Below, piece after piece: positions 1-5,468 of a DNA stretch of 5,468 nucleotides. Each line of letters opens with the position of its first letter. Positions within the stretch are counted from its first letter, which is position 1. The stretch lies in NCBI GenBank assembly GCA_000405805.1, contig ASPJ01000011.1, positions 28,443-33,910 of the forward strand. The letters run 5' to 3'. The position numbers were made by a program, and so were the translations under genes. Source of the stretch: Fidelibacterota bacterium SCGC AAA003-L08 (lineage in GTDB: Bacteria > Fidelibacterota > Marinisomatia > SCGC-AAA003-L08 > D37C17). The notes below the pieces were generated by a model that was not told where the DNA came from, ran no database searches, and saw only the letters and a program-made list of their open reading frames with translations.

Positions 1-555
1 CCAGTTTGATAATCCCTTAAACTGCTGTTTTGTTGTTCTTGGATGCAAGGTAATTGCTTTAACTCCAATTTTCTCAAGCATTTCCCCAGCTTTAGTAGCT
101 ACCAATTCTTCTTCGCTCCATCCAGAGCGCATTTTAACTGTAACAGGAGTATCTGCAACTGATTTCACTACGGCGTCAGTAATTTCTTCCATTCTACATA
201 AATCCTTCATTGCAGCCGACCCAGCACCTTTTTTCGTAATTTTAGGAACAGGGCATCCATAGTTAATATCAATTATATCTGGATTATATTTTTTTTTGAT
301 AAATAAAGCGCTTTGAGCAACTACCTCAGGGTCCTCCCCAAAAATCTGGACACCTATAGGACGTTCTTTCTCTGTGAATTTAATTAAGTTTAAAGTTTTA
401 TTATGTTCTCTGATAATACCATTAGAGCTAACAAATTCAGTATAAACCATAGATGCGCCAAAGCTTTTGCAAATAACTCTGAACGGATGATCTGTTATGC
501 CAGCCATTGGAGCTAGAAGAAGAGGCGTTTCTAGATTGACATTTCCAATTTTCAT
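1..555 (-). CDS. dusB: tRNA-dihydrouridine synthase, DusB-like (3' end beyond window)
   Basis: This FMN- and NADPH-dependent enzyme reduces specific uridines in the tRNA D-loop to dihydrouridine in the cytoplasm. The first 185 residues are visible, about 55% of the usual 320-340; the left edge cuts the frame at a TGG codon. The N-terminus carries the FMN-binding signature APMAGITDHPFR (residues 15-26). The catalytic cysteine is C101 in DINYGCP, followed by a glycine-rich GAGSA (110-114). K141 in VKMRSGW and the HPRT segment (171-174) supply further flavin and phosphate contacts of the TIM barrel. The ATG at 555 gives the normal short lead into APMAG. It lies 7 bp after the stop of the upstream methyltransferase gene, so the two are probably co-transcribed; no clear Shine-Dalgarno sequence is seen. 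A run of nine T (289-297) encodes three lysines without breaking the frame. The family call is firm. The DusB subtype is less certain, because the C-terminal helical domain that separates subfamilies is missing. Confidence 0.93.
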   Translation of the reverse strand, partial: MKIGNVNLETPLLLAPMAGITDHPFRVICKSFGASMVYTEFVSSNGIIREHNKTLNLIKFTEKERPIGVQIFGEDPEVVAQSALFIKKKYNPDIIDINYGCPVPKITKKGAGSAAMKDLCRMEEITDAVVKSVADTPVTVKMRSGWSEEELVATKAGEMLEKIGVKAITLHPRTTKQQFKGLSNW

Positions 556-562
556 AATATAA

Positions 563-1675
563 TCAAGTTTGGTAGGTATTTAAAACACATTCTAGATTAG
601 CATTTCGAATTTGCTTACTATAGATACATGGTATGTCAATAGAGTCTAGGTATTCATTATTAATTGTAAAAATATGGATAGTACAATTTTTGCATTGATT
701 TTTTAATTTTTCACTTAGTTTCGCATAGTACTCATCTAGATTTTTATTAATACTTATCCTTATATCATAAGGAGGATTGAATATAATTACAGAGTTTTCT
801 TTTGGGATAAAATCAAAAATATTTCTATTTCGCAAGGTAAACTTTTCTTCAATGCCTAATTTTTTAATAGAACCTTTTAACATCTCAATACAGTTATCAT
901 CATTATCAGAACCGTAGATATCAATACAATCAGTTTTAACTTCATTTTTTAATTTAGTTCGTATTTTTTTATATAATTCACTATCATAATTGAACCAATT
1001 TTTAAATACAAAATCTTTTCGACAGGCTTGTGAAGGAATATTTAAGTCTTTCATAGCAGCTTCAATTAATAAAGTCCCAGATCCACACATAGGATCATAT
1101 AAATTTTTATCTTTATAATCTATGCTTGCAATAAGGTTGGCAGCTAAAACTTCGTTTAAAGGTGCTTGATGGATAAAATCCGTTCTATATCCTCTCTTGT
1201 AAAGTGGGTCTCCGGTAGTGTCTATATATAGCTTTAATTCACCACCATCCACATACATATATATAGGAATATCAGGAGTTTTCCTATCAACATTAGGTCG
1301 TTTATTATATTTTTTATTAAAATAGTCAACAATAGCATCTTTTATAACTAATGCTGTATACTGTTCATTTATATGTCGTCTTTTAGATTTAACTTTTACA
1401 GAAAATGAATGAATAATATTAAAATATTTATTCCAATTAATATTATACATATCTTTATAAAGATTATCTTTATCAAATGGAAGTCTGGCAATTTCCCAGT
1501 ATAGATGCATACCGTATCTTGATGTTTGATTCATTTTGTAGATATCTTCCAGATATCCTTCAAATTCAATTCCACCATCATATTTATTGTATTTCCTAAT
1601 TCCAACTCGCTCTAAATCACGTATGCAATTATGTTCAAATCCATTTATGCATGATAAAAATAATGTATATTTCAT
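563..1675 (-). CDS. THUMP-domain class I SAM-dependent 23S rRNA guanine-N2 methyltransferase (RlmL N-terminal / YpsC type)
   Basis: This 370-residue protein is probably a methyltransferase that makes N2-methylguanosine in 23S rRNA, like the N-terminal half of E. coli RlmL (G2445) or stand-alone YpsC. A ferredoxin-like N-terminus and THUMP RNA-binding domain occupy about residues 1-160, ending in the family-typical KRGYR (160-164). The Rossmann methyltransferase domain (UPF0020 type) follows. Motif I, the SAM-binding loop, is DPMCGSGT (194-201). The acidic motif II is GSDND (255-259), and catalytic motif IV is NPPY (300-303). The tail KQIRNANLEC (354-363) matches the conserved family ending. 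The length fits the stand-alone form, so there is no RlmK-type second domain. The residue after NPPY is Asp, where Gly is usual. The ATG at 1675 gives the expected THUMP start. No Shine-Dalgarno sequence is visible. It leads the leftward pair with dus, and its exact rRNA target is not provable here. Confidence 0.9.
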   Translation of the reverse strand: MKYTLFLSCINGFEHNCIRDLERVGIRKYNKYDGGIEFEGYLEDIYKMNQTSRYGMHLYWEIARLPFDKDNLYKDMYNINWNKYFNIIHSFSVKVKSKRRHINEQYTALVIKDAIVDYFNKKYNKRPNVDRKTPDIPIYMYVDGGELKLYIDTTGDPLYKRGYRTDFIHQAPLNEVLAANLIASIDYKDKNLYDPMCGSGTLLIEAAMKDLNIPSQACRKDFVFKNWFNYDSELYKKIRTKLKNEVKTDCIDIYGSDNDDNCIEMLKGSIKKLGIEEKFTLRNRNIFDFIPKENSVIIFNPPYDIRISINKNLDEYYAKLSEKLKNQCKNCTIHIFTINNEYLDSIDIPCIYSKQIRNANLECVLNTYQT

Positions 1676-1682
1676 ATTATAG

Positions 1683-1712
1683 TTTACATATTAAATTCAG
1701 TTATACGATAAT
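1683..1712 (+). promoter_or_regulatory. Candidate sigma70-type promoter for the yajC-fmt-rsmB-PASTA-rpe operon
   Basis: A -35 box TTTACA (1683-1688) and a -10 box GATAAT (1707-1712) each match five of six consensus bases and are separated by 18 bp. Transcription would begin near 1719, leaving a leader of about 15 bases that just includes the yajC ribosome binding site. Position and spacing fit, but the region is so AT-rich that chance matches are likely. The call is inferred from sequence alone. Confidence 0.35.
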
Positions 1713-1723
1713 CAAATAATATT

Positions 1724-1730
1724 AAGGAGA
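1724..1730 (+). promoter_or_regulatory. Ribosome binding site of yajC
   Basis: AAGGAGA is a strong Shine-Dalgarno sequence, with its GGAG core four bases before the ATG at 1734, slightly closer than usual. It fixes the yajC start. It is one of only two clear ribosome binding sites in the window, as expected for the first gene of a coupled operon. Confidence 0.8.
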
Positions 1731-1733
1731 ACT

Positions 1734-2060
1734 ATGGATATTCTTTTTGCAAATGCTGATGAAAACAGTGTTCCACTACTTATATCTCTTATGCCATTAC
1801 TTTTAATGTTTTTAATATTTTATTTTATAGTAATACGGCCTCAGTCTAAACAGAGAAAAAATCATCAAAATGAATTAGATTCATTAAATAAAGGAGATAG
1901 GGTATTATCTCAAGGGGGTATTATTGGTAAAATAGTTGAATTTCAAGGCAAGGATAATCAAATAGTTGTTCTAGATACAGAGCTTGATAGTAAGGTGAAA
2001 ATTCAAAAGTCTTTTGTTTTGAAAAAAATTATTGTTGACAAATCTGCTTCGAATCAATGA
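1734..2060 (+). CDS. yajC: Sec translocon accessory protein YajC
   Basis: YajC is a small inner-membrane protein that associates with SecDF and SecYEG and supports protein export. This 108-residue copy has the usual length. It has a short N-terminus, then a single hydrophobic membrane segment (about 13-34, rich in Leu, Phe and Ile). The hallmark RPQ (35-37) and a basic stretch follow at the cytoplasmic face. The conserved soluble part holds LNKGDRVLSQGGIIGKI (51-67), then a beta-rich segment with the typical VVLDTE and VKIQKSFVLKKI. The start is fixed by the Shine-Dalgarno sequence at 1724-1730. The stop overlaps the fmt start by four bases (ATGA), so fmt is likely translationally coupled. 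In many bacteria yajC sits beside tgt and secD; here it heads a translation-related operon, and neither of those genes is in view. Confidence 0.95.
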   Translation: MDILFANADENSVPLLISLMPLLLMFLIFYFIVIRPQSKQRKNHQNELDSLNKGDRVLSQGGIIGKIVEFQGKDNQIVVLDTELDSKVKIQKSFVLKKIIVDKSASNQ

Positions 2061-2989
2061 AAATAGTTTTTTTTGGAACTCCAAATTTTTCTATACCTGC
2101 TTTGCAAGCAATTATTGATTCTAAATACACATTATTATCAGTGGTTACCAATCCAGACAAAAAATCTGGGAGAGGACTAACCAAATCCTCCTCTGCTATT
2201 AAAACTTTTTGTAAACAGGAAAATATTCCATGTGTATCTTTTGATAATTTCAATGATAATCAAGCATCTGATTACTTGAAGGAATTAAATCTAGATTTAA
2301 TTGTCGTAGTAGCATTTAAAATATTGCCTGAAAAAATAATAAATATTCCTAAATATGGAGCAATCAATCTACATCCATCGCTACTACCTAAATACAGAGG
2401 ATCTTCACCTATACAACAAACAATTCTAAACGGGGACTCAAAGACAGGAGTGACTATTTTTAAACTTGACAAGAAGGTTGATTCAGGAGACATTATTATC
2501 CAAGAAGAATATAATGTAAAAGATAATGTTATTTTTTCTGAATTATATTCTGAATTATCAGATTTTGGTGCTAAAGTATTGCTTAAGGGAATAGATTTAT
2601 TAGATGAGAAGAATATTGTTTTTATAAAGCAGGAAGAGGGTGATATTTCTTATGCTTTTAAAATACAAGGAAAAGATTGTCAAATTAACTGGAGTGATTC
2701 AGCAGAATCAATCAATAATAAAATTAGAGCATTTACGTATACCCCAGGTGCATTTACATTCTTGGATGATAAAAAAATTAAATTTTTTAATTCTAATATA
2801 ATTAAAGCATATGATGAAAAATTAAAACCTGGAGAATGCAGCTTTATTAATGAAACTTTACTTATAGGAACAAACACAGATTTAGTATCTATAAAAAATG
2901 TTCAGGTTGAAGGGAAAAAAATAATATCAGCAAAAGATTTTAGCAATTCTATGTTCTTCCATAATAATAAAATTATAAATTTTGAATAA
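2057..2989 (+). CDS. fmt: Methionyl-tRNA formyltransferase
   Basis: Fmt transfers a formyl group from 10-formyltetrahydrofolate to the amino group of initiator Met-tRNA, so that translation can start with formylmethionine. The 310 residues match the usual length of about 310-320. The N-terminal Rossmann-like domain begins MKIVFFGTPNFSIPAL. It contains the tRNA-contacting loop PDKKSGRG (33-40), and then the catalytic core NLHPSLLPKYRG (104-115) and VDSGD (141-145). The catalytic triad is therefore N104, H106 and D142, all present. The smaller C-terminal OB-like tRNA-binding domain starts around 205, with INWSDSAESINNKIRAF (210-226) as its conserved entry. The start overlaps the end of yajC by four bases, and no separate Shine-Dalgarno sequence is visible, which suggests coupling. 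Peptide deformylase (def), a frequent neighbour, is absent from this window. Confidence 0.97.
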   Translation: MKIVFFGTPNFSIPALQAIIDSKYTLLSVVTNPDKKSGRGLTKSSSAIKTFCKQENIPCVSFDNFNDNQASDYLKELNLDLIVVVAFKILPEKIINIPKYGAINLHPSLLPKYRGSSPIQQTILNGDSKTGVTIFKLDKKVDSGDIIIQEEYNVKDNVIFSELYSELSDFGAKVLLKGIDLLDEKNIVFIKQEEGDISYAFKIQGKDCQINWSDSAESINNKIRAFTYTPGAFTFLDDKKIKFFNSNIIKAYDEKLKPGECSFINETLLIGTNTDLVSIKNVQVEGKKIISAKDFSNSMFFHNNKIINFE

Positions 2990-4319
2990 AAGCGGCGTCG
3001 CTAGTAGAATCATTGCTATTAAGATTCTAAGAGATTCTATGGTATCTTTGATTCCTTTAAATTTAATATACTCTAAATATTTCAAAAACTCAGATATATC
3101 CCCTGTAGATAAGCGTTTTATCACTGAAGTAACCAAAGGAACAATTCGAATGTCAAAGCGAATTGATCATGAAATTGCTTATTACTGTAAGTCTAATATC
3201 CGAAAATTAGAAAAGTTATATTTAATTATTTTACGAATTGGTGTTTATCAGATTAATTATATGGATAAAATCCCTGACTATGCAATAGTATCAACGTCAG
3301 TAGACATAACAAAGCGCTATTTCCCTAAATATTCAAAACTAACCAATGCGCTTTTGAGAAATGTGGCTAGACGAGGATATGAAATAGAAAAACCCGGAGA
3401 AGATAGTTCTACTAAGGATTTCTCCATTTATTATAGTCATCCAGAATGGCTGATTGATAAATGGATGAATAAGTACAGATATTCATCGCTAATTAAACTT
3501 TTGAACTTTAATAATAAAACACCAAAAATATGGTTTCGGTATAATAAAAATAAGATTAAACTATCAATGATTGAACAGTATTTAGAAGAATACAAAAATA
3601 ATATTCAAAGACATGAATATTTAGATAATTTTTTTACTATTAATCAACCTTCTGTTTTGCTAAATCATGGAATATTTTTGAATGGGCATATTTCAGTACA
3701 GAGTCCTACTAATGGGCTAATAGTTAACCTTCTAGATATTCATGAGAATGAAATGGTACTTGATTTATGTGCTGCTCCTGGATCTAAAACTTTAAATATA
3801 TCAGAAACATTGAATGGTACGGGTAGTATTATATCTTATGATATTAATTCTCAAAGAATTAATTTAATTAAAGAAAATTTGGCTAAAAATAAAATTAAAA
3901 ATGTAAAAGTACTAGAATGTGATGTTAGCAAAGATAAATTAGAAAAATGCTCTAAGATGATCATTGATGTTCCATGTTCAGGTACTGGTACTATAGCTAA
4001 AAATGCTGATTTAAGATGGAAAAAAAATATTGCTGATATAAAGAGTTTAGTTATTTTACAAGAATCAATATTATGTAATTGCTCAAAATATTTAAAAGCT
4101 AATGGAGCTCTTATTTATAGCACATGCTCAATTGAAGAAGAAGAAAATTGGATGATTATTGATAAATTTTTAAAAGAAAATTCAAATTATCGTATTGATA
4201 ATGCATCTAAATATGTAGATGCTAAGTTTACTGATTCTAGAGGTGCAATTAATATAAACCCATACAAGCATAGTATTGATGGTGGATTTGCAGTGAGACT
4301 TATAAAATATGATACTTAA
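2982..4319 (+). CDS. rsmB: 16S rRNA (cytosine-967-C5)-methyltransferase RsmB
   Basis: RsmB (Sun/Fmu) makes 5-methylcytosine at position 967 of 16S rRNA with SAM. The 445-residue protein has an N-terminal NusB-like RNA-binding domain (about 5-135), including DKRFITEVTKGTIR (43-56) and the LTNALLRNVARRG segment (120-132). A linker (about 150-240) leads to the Rossmann methyltransferase domain. The SAM-binding motif I is LDLCAAPGSKT (260-270), with D287 in YDIN as ribose contact. Motif IV is DVPCSGTG with C332, and motif VI is STCS with C382, matching the two cysteines of this family; the latter is the nucleophile. The start is TTG at 2982, eight bases inside fmt. An in-frame TAA at 2976-2978 closes the frame upstream, and the first in-frame ATG is codon 20, which would remove the conserved first helix. 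No Shine-Dalgarno sequence is seen, so translation is probably coupled to fmt. Confidence 0.96.
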   Translation: MNKSGVASRIIAIKILRDSMVSLIPLNLIYSKYFKNSDISPVDKRFITEVTKGTIRMSKRIDHEIAYYCKSNIRKLEKLYLIILRIGVYQINYMDKIPDYAIVSTSVDITKRYFPKYSKLTNALLRNVARRGYEIEKPGEDSSTKDFSIYYSHPEWLIDKWMNKYRYSSLIKLLNFNNKTPKIWFRYNKNKIKLSMIEQYLEEYKNNIQRHEYLDNFFTINQPSVLLNHGIFLNGHISVQSPTNGLIVNLLDIHENEMVLDLCAAPGSKTLNISETLNGTGSIISYDINSQRINLIKENLAKNKIKNVKVLECDVSKDKLEKCSKMIIDVPCSGTGTIAKNADLRWKKNIADIKSLVILQESILCNCSKYLKANGALIYSTCSIEEEENWMIIDKFLKENSNYRIDNASKYVDAKFTDSRGAININPYKHSIDGGFAVRLIKYDT

Positions 4320-5055
4320 ATTTATAAAAAAATATTTAATTCCCTATGGGGTTGCATTAGCTATATTGACCGTTTTGGGATTATTATTTTTAGAGCATGT
4401 AGCTCTTCCTTTTTATGTTGGATATAATGATGAAATATATTTACCTGATGTAAGAGGTGAGTTTTTACATGCTGGTAAGAAAACATTAAATAATAAAGAT
4501 TTTAATGTAGATATCATTCTTGTTCCATACAATGAAAATAATCAGCCTGGGAAAATCATAAAAATGTTTCCCCGAGCATTCACAAAAATCAAAAACAATA
4601 GAAGGATTACATTAACTGTTGCAGGACATGAAGAAGATATAGCTACGCCAGACTTTAAAGGATTAACCTTAAGAAATGCCAAAATAAAAATTACGAAATT
4701 TAATTTAAAATTAGATACTATTTTGTATGAATTTAATTCTGAATATGATAATAATTTTGTAAGTTTTCAAATTCCTAGAGATGGCCGTATTATAAAGACA
4801 GGACACAAAGTGACCATAGGTGTTAGTAAAGGAAGTCCTCCGAATTATTATATGGTCCCAGATTTAAGGGGGAAGAGTCTACATACTGCTAAATTATTAA
4901 TATCAAATAGTGGTTTAAGACTAGGGAAGATTAAATATGAGTATTATCCAGATTTTATGATTAATACAGTAATAGAACAGAGTTTAACAGAAGGAATGTC
5001 TATTTCATTTCCATCTAGAATTGATTTAATTTTATCTACAGACAAGGAGCCTTAA
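4309..5055 (+). CDS. Membrane-anchored protein with three PASTA domains, no kinase domain
   Basis: This 248-residue protein has a short basic N-terminus and one hydrophobic membrane segment (about 11-30), followed by an extracytoplasmic part made of three PASTA repeats. They span about 43-105 (YLPDVRG entry, ending ITLTVAG), 112-174 (ATPDFKGLTLRNAK entry, ending VTIGVSKG) and 181-244 (YMVPDLRGKSLHTAK entry, ending IDLILST). PASTA domains elsewhere bind peptidoglycan fragments or localise wall proteins. Here there is neither the Ser/Thr kinase nor the transpeptidase domain that usually carries them, so any role in cell-wall sensing or scaffolding is inference. Such stand-alone PASTA proteins between rsmB and rpe are, to my recollection, typical of FCB-group bacteria. 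The ATG overlaps the end of rsmB by 11 bases and has only a weak upstream GTGAGA, again suggesting coupling. The stop shares a base with the next start. Confidence 0.88.
   Translation: MILKFIKKYLIPYGVALAILTVLGLLFLEHVALPFYVGYNDEIYLPDVRGEFLHAGKKTLNNKDFNVDIILVPYNENNQPGKIIKMFPRAFTKIKNNRRITLTVAGHEEDIATPDFKGLTLRNAKIKITKFNLKLDTILYEFNSEYDNNFVSFQIPRDGRIIKTGHKVTIGVSKGSPPNYYMVPDLRGKSLHTAKLLISNSGLRLGKIKYEYYPDFMINTVIEQSLTEGMSISFPSRIDLILSTDKEP
5044..5049 (+). promoter_or_regulatory. Ribosome binding site of the rpe-initiated frame
   Basis: AAGGAG lies five bases before the ATG at 5055, inside the last codons of the PASTA gene. It supports that ATG as the true start and shows that the 5' end of the frame is an authentic, normally placed rpe start. 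Stop and start overlap as TAATG. Confidence 0.8.
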
Positions 5056-5468
5056 TGACAAGAAATATATCGCCATCTATTTTATCTGCTGATTTCACAA
5101 ATATAAGAGAACAAATTGATGCTGTTCAAAATGCTGGTGCAACTAGACTGCACATTGATGTTATGGATGGTCATTTTGTTCCCAATTTAACGTTTGGTCC
5201 ATTTATTATTAAACAAATCAGAGAAATAATTGAAAAATATAACGAAACCAGAGAGATTAATTCTTCTTTTATTGAATATATGACATCAACATATGCATGT
5301 AAGGCTTCAGTTAAAGCAGGAGACCTGCTTTCAATAAATGAAAGAAGATTCCTTGTAGATAAATTGTTTTCCACGGAACATCCATATTTTTGTCCTCATG
5401 GTAGGCCTATTATTATTAACTTATCTATAGATGAATTAGATAAAAGATTTAGAGAAGAAAATAATTAT
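5055..5468 (+). CDS. rpe: Ribulose-phosphate 3-epimerase N-terminus fused in frame to a MutL C-terminus (chimeric, open at right edge)
   Basis: The first ~55 residues are an unmistakable Rpe start. They include SPSILSADF (6-14), the metal-binding and catalytic HIDVMDG (33-39, with H33 and D35), and the VPNLTFGP loop (42-49). Rpe interconverts ribulose-5-phosphate and xylulose-5-phosphate in the pentose phosphate pathway and is normally about 220 residues. Here the expected continuation with the DxHLM metal-ligand motif, and later the conserved second aspartate region, is absent. From about residue 56 to 138 the same frame reads as the end of MutL. I checked the frame codon by codon and found no stop or shift. 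Two of four Rpe metal ligands are missing, so the product cannot be a working epimerase. The 5' end fits its operon, with a good Shine-Dalgarno sequence and a 1-bp overlap with the PASTA gene. The chimera is either a real fusion by deletion or rearrangement, or an assembly or amplification artefact. Confidence 0.85.
   Translation, partial: MTRNISPSILSADFTNIREQIDAVQNAGATRLHIDVMDGHFVPNLTFGPFIIKQIREIIEKYNETREINSSFIEYMTSTYACKASVKAGDLLSINERRFLVDKLFSTEHPYFCPHGRPIIINLSIDELDKRFREENNY
5220..5468 (+). pseudogene. mutL: DNA mismatch repair protein MutL, C-terminal fragment (downstream half of the chimeric frame)
   Basis: Residues ~56-138 of the frame starting at 5055 match the C-terminal dimerisation/endonuclease domain of MutL, which nicks and licenses repair after MutS finds a mismatch. 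Visible marks are the ACK motif in YACKASVKAG (80-89), the CPHGRP motif (113-118) and the family ending with ELDKRF (127-132). C82, C113 and H115 correspond to zinc-site ligands of endonuclease-type MutL. Everything upstream is missing: the GHKL ATPase, the transducer domain, the linker and the DQHAxxER metal motif, about 500 residues or more. It therefore cannot act in mismatch repair by itself. The tail ends close to where MutL normally stops, so only a few codons probably lie beyond the window. The exact join is uncertain, roughly 5205-5235, because both families are variable there. Confidence 0.85.
5313..5331 (+). repeat. Short perfect inverted repeat inside the MutL segment
   Basis: AAAGCAGG (5313-5320) and CCTGCTTT (5324-5331) form a perfect 8-bp stem around a three-base AGA loop. 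It lies within the codons for KAGDLL in the conserved MutL motif, uses CTG and CTT where this AT-rich sequence mostly uses TTA, and is not followed by a T-run. It does not look like a terminator and may be chance. Confidence 0.45.

Larger units (their letters stand above)
1676..1733. promoter_or_regulatory. Divergent intergenic region, shared promoter space for both arms
   Basis: This 58-bp, very AT-rich gap separates the leftward methyltransferase-dus pair from the rightward yajC operon. It is the only non-coding stretch longer than a few bases in the window, so transcription of both arms must start here or inside a flanking gene. A candidate rightward promoter is listed separately. On the minus strand, a weak TTGATT (1715 to 1710) lies 16 bp from TAATAT (1693 to 1688), each matching only four of six consensus bases. 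With this base composition such matches arise easily by chance. No convincing operator palindrome or leader hairpin is visible. Confidence 0.6.

Noticed and set aside
289..297. Nine-T run in the dus gene as a possible frameshift site
   Set aside because: The reading frame continues unbroken across it with the conserved DINYGCP motif just after, so there is no sign of a frameshift.
1676..1681. Perfect TATAAT on the minus strand directly before the methyltransferase ATG
   Set aside because: A -10 box here would place transcription start inside the gene, downstream of the ATG at 1675, so it cannot serve this start. AT-rich chance match.
2029..2877. Minus-strand open frames inside fmt (2029-2253, 2272-2493, 2680-2877)
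   Set aside because: They lie wholly opposite a well-supported fmt gene, have no recognisable motifs and no ribosome binding sites, and are best explained as antisense shadows.
2927..3136. Minus-strand open frame across the fmt/rsmB junction
   Set aside because: It is opposite two confidently identified genes and has no recognisable protein features.
5313..5331. Hairpin in the MutL segment as a transcription terminator
   Set aside because: It lies within conserved coding sequence and no T-run follows the stem.
5171..5374. Minus-strand open frame opposite the chimeric rpe/mutL frame
   Set aside because: The plus strand encodes recognisable Rpe and MutL motifs through this stretch. The antisense product resembles nothing known.
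1..5468. tRNA, rRNA, CRISPR array, insertion sequence, or a defence or mobile system
   Set aside because: Nearly all bases are explained by housekeeping genes. I found no direct-repeat arrays, transposase or recombinase motifs, or RNA-gene folds.

Overview
The window is strongly AT-rich (judged by eye) and gene-dense bacterial DNA. It holds a divergent gene layout with almost no intergenic space. Two genes read leftwards: a tRNA-dihydrouridine synthase cut by the left edge, and a THUMP-domain 23S rRNA methyltransferase of the RlmL type. Five reading frames read rightwards: yajC, fmt, rsmB, a membrane-anchored PASTA-repeat protein, and a frame that begins as ribulose-phosphate 3-epimerase (rpe). 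The two arms share a 58-bp gap (1676-1733), which is the only place for promoters.

The rightward arm is very compact. Every junction is an overlap: yajC/fmt 4 bp, fmt/rsmB 8 bp, rsmB/PASTA 11 bp, PASTA/rpe 1 bp. This indicates one transcript with translational coupling. Clear Shine-Dalgarno sequences precede only yajC and the rpe frame, and rsmB starts at TTG. Four of the seven genes act on translation: Dus on tRNA, the THUMP enzyme and RsmB on rRNA, and Fmt on initiator Met-tRNA. YajC belongs to the Sec protein-export machinery, and the PASTA protein looks like an envelope protein.

The AT richness, the overlaps and the fmt-rsmB-PASTA-rpe order suggest a streamlined bacterium, possibly of the FCB group (Marinimicrobia/SAR406-like). 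That assignment is an inference from memory of gene order and is not proven by the sequence.

The most striking feature is at the right end. The frame from 5055 begins as a textbook Rpe N-terminus for about 55 codons. It then continues, without any frame break, as the C-terminal end of the mismatch-repair protein MutL, including its ACK and CPHGRP zinc-site motifs. Neither half can be a working enzyme. Either a deletion or rearrangement fused rpe to mutL in this genome, or the sequence is a chimera created by amplification or assembly near a contig end. I see no RNA genes, mobile elements, CRISPR arrays or other novel system.
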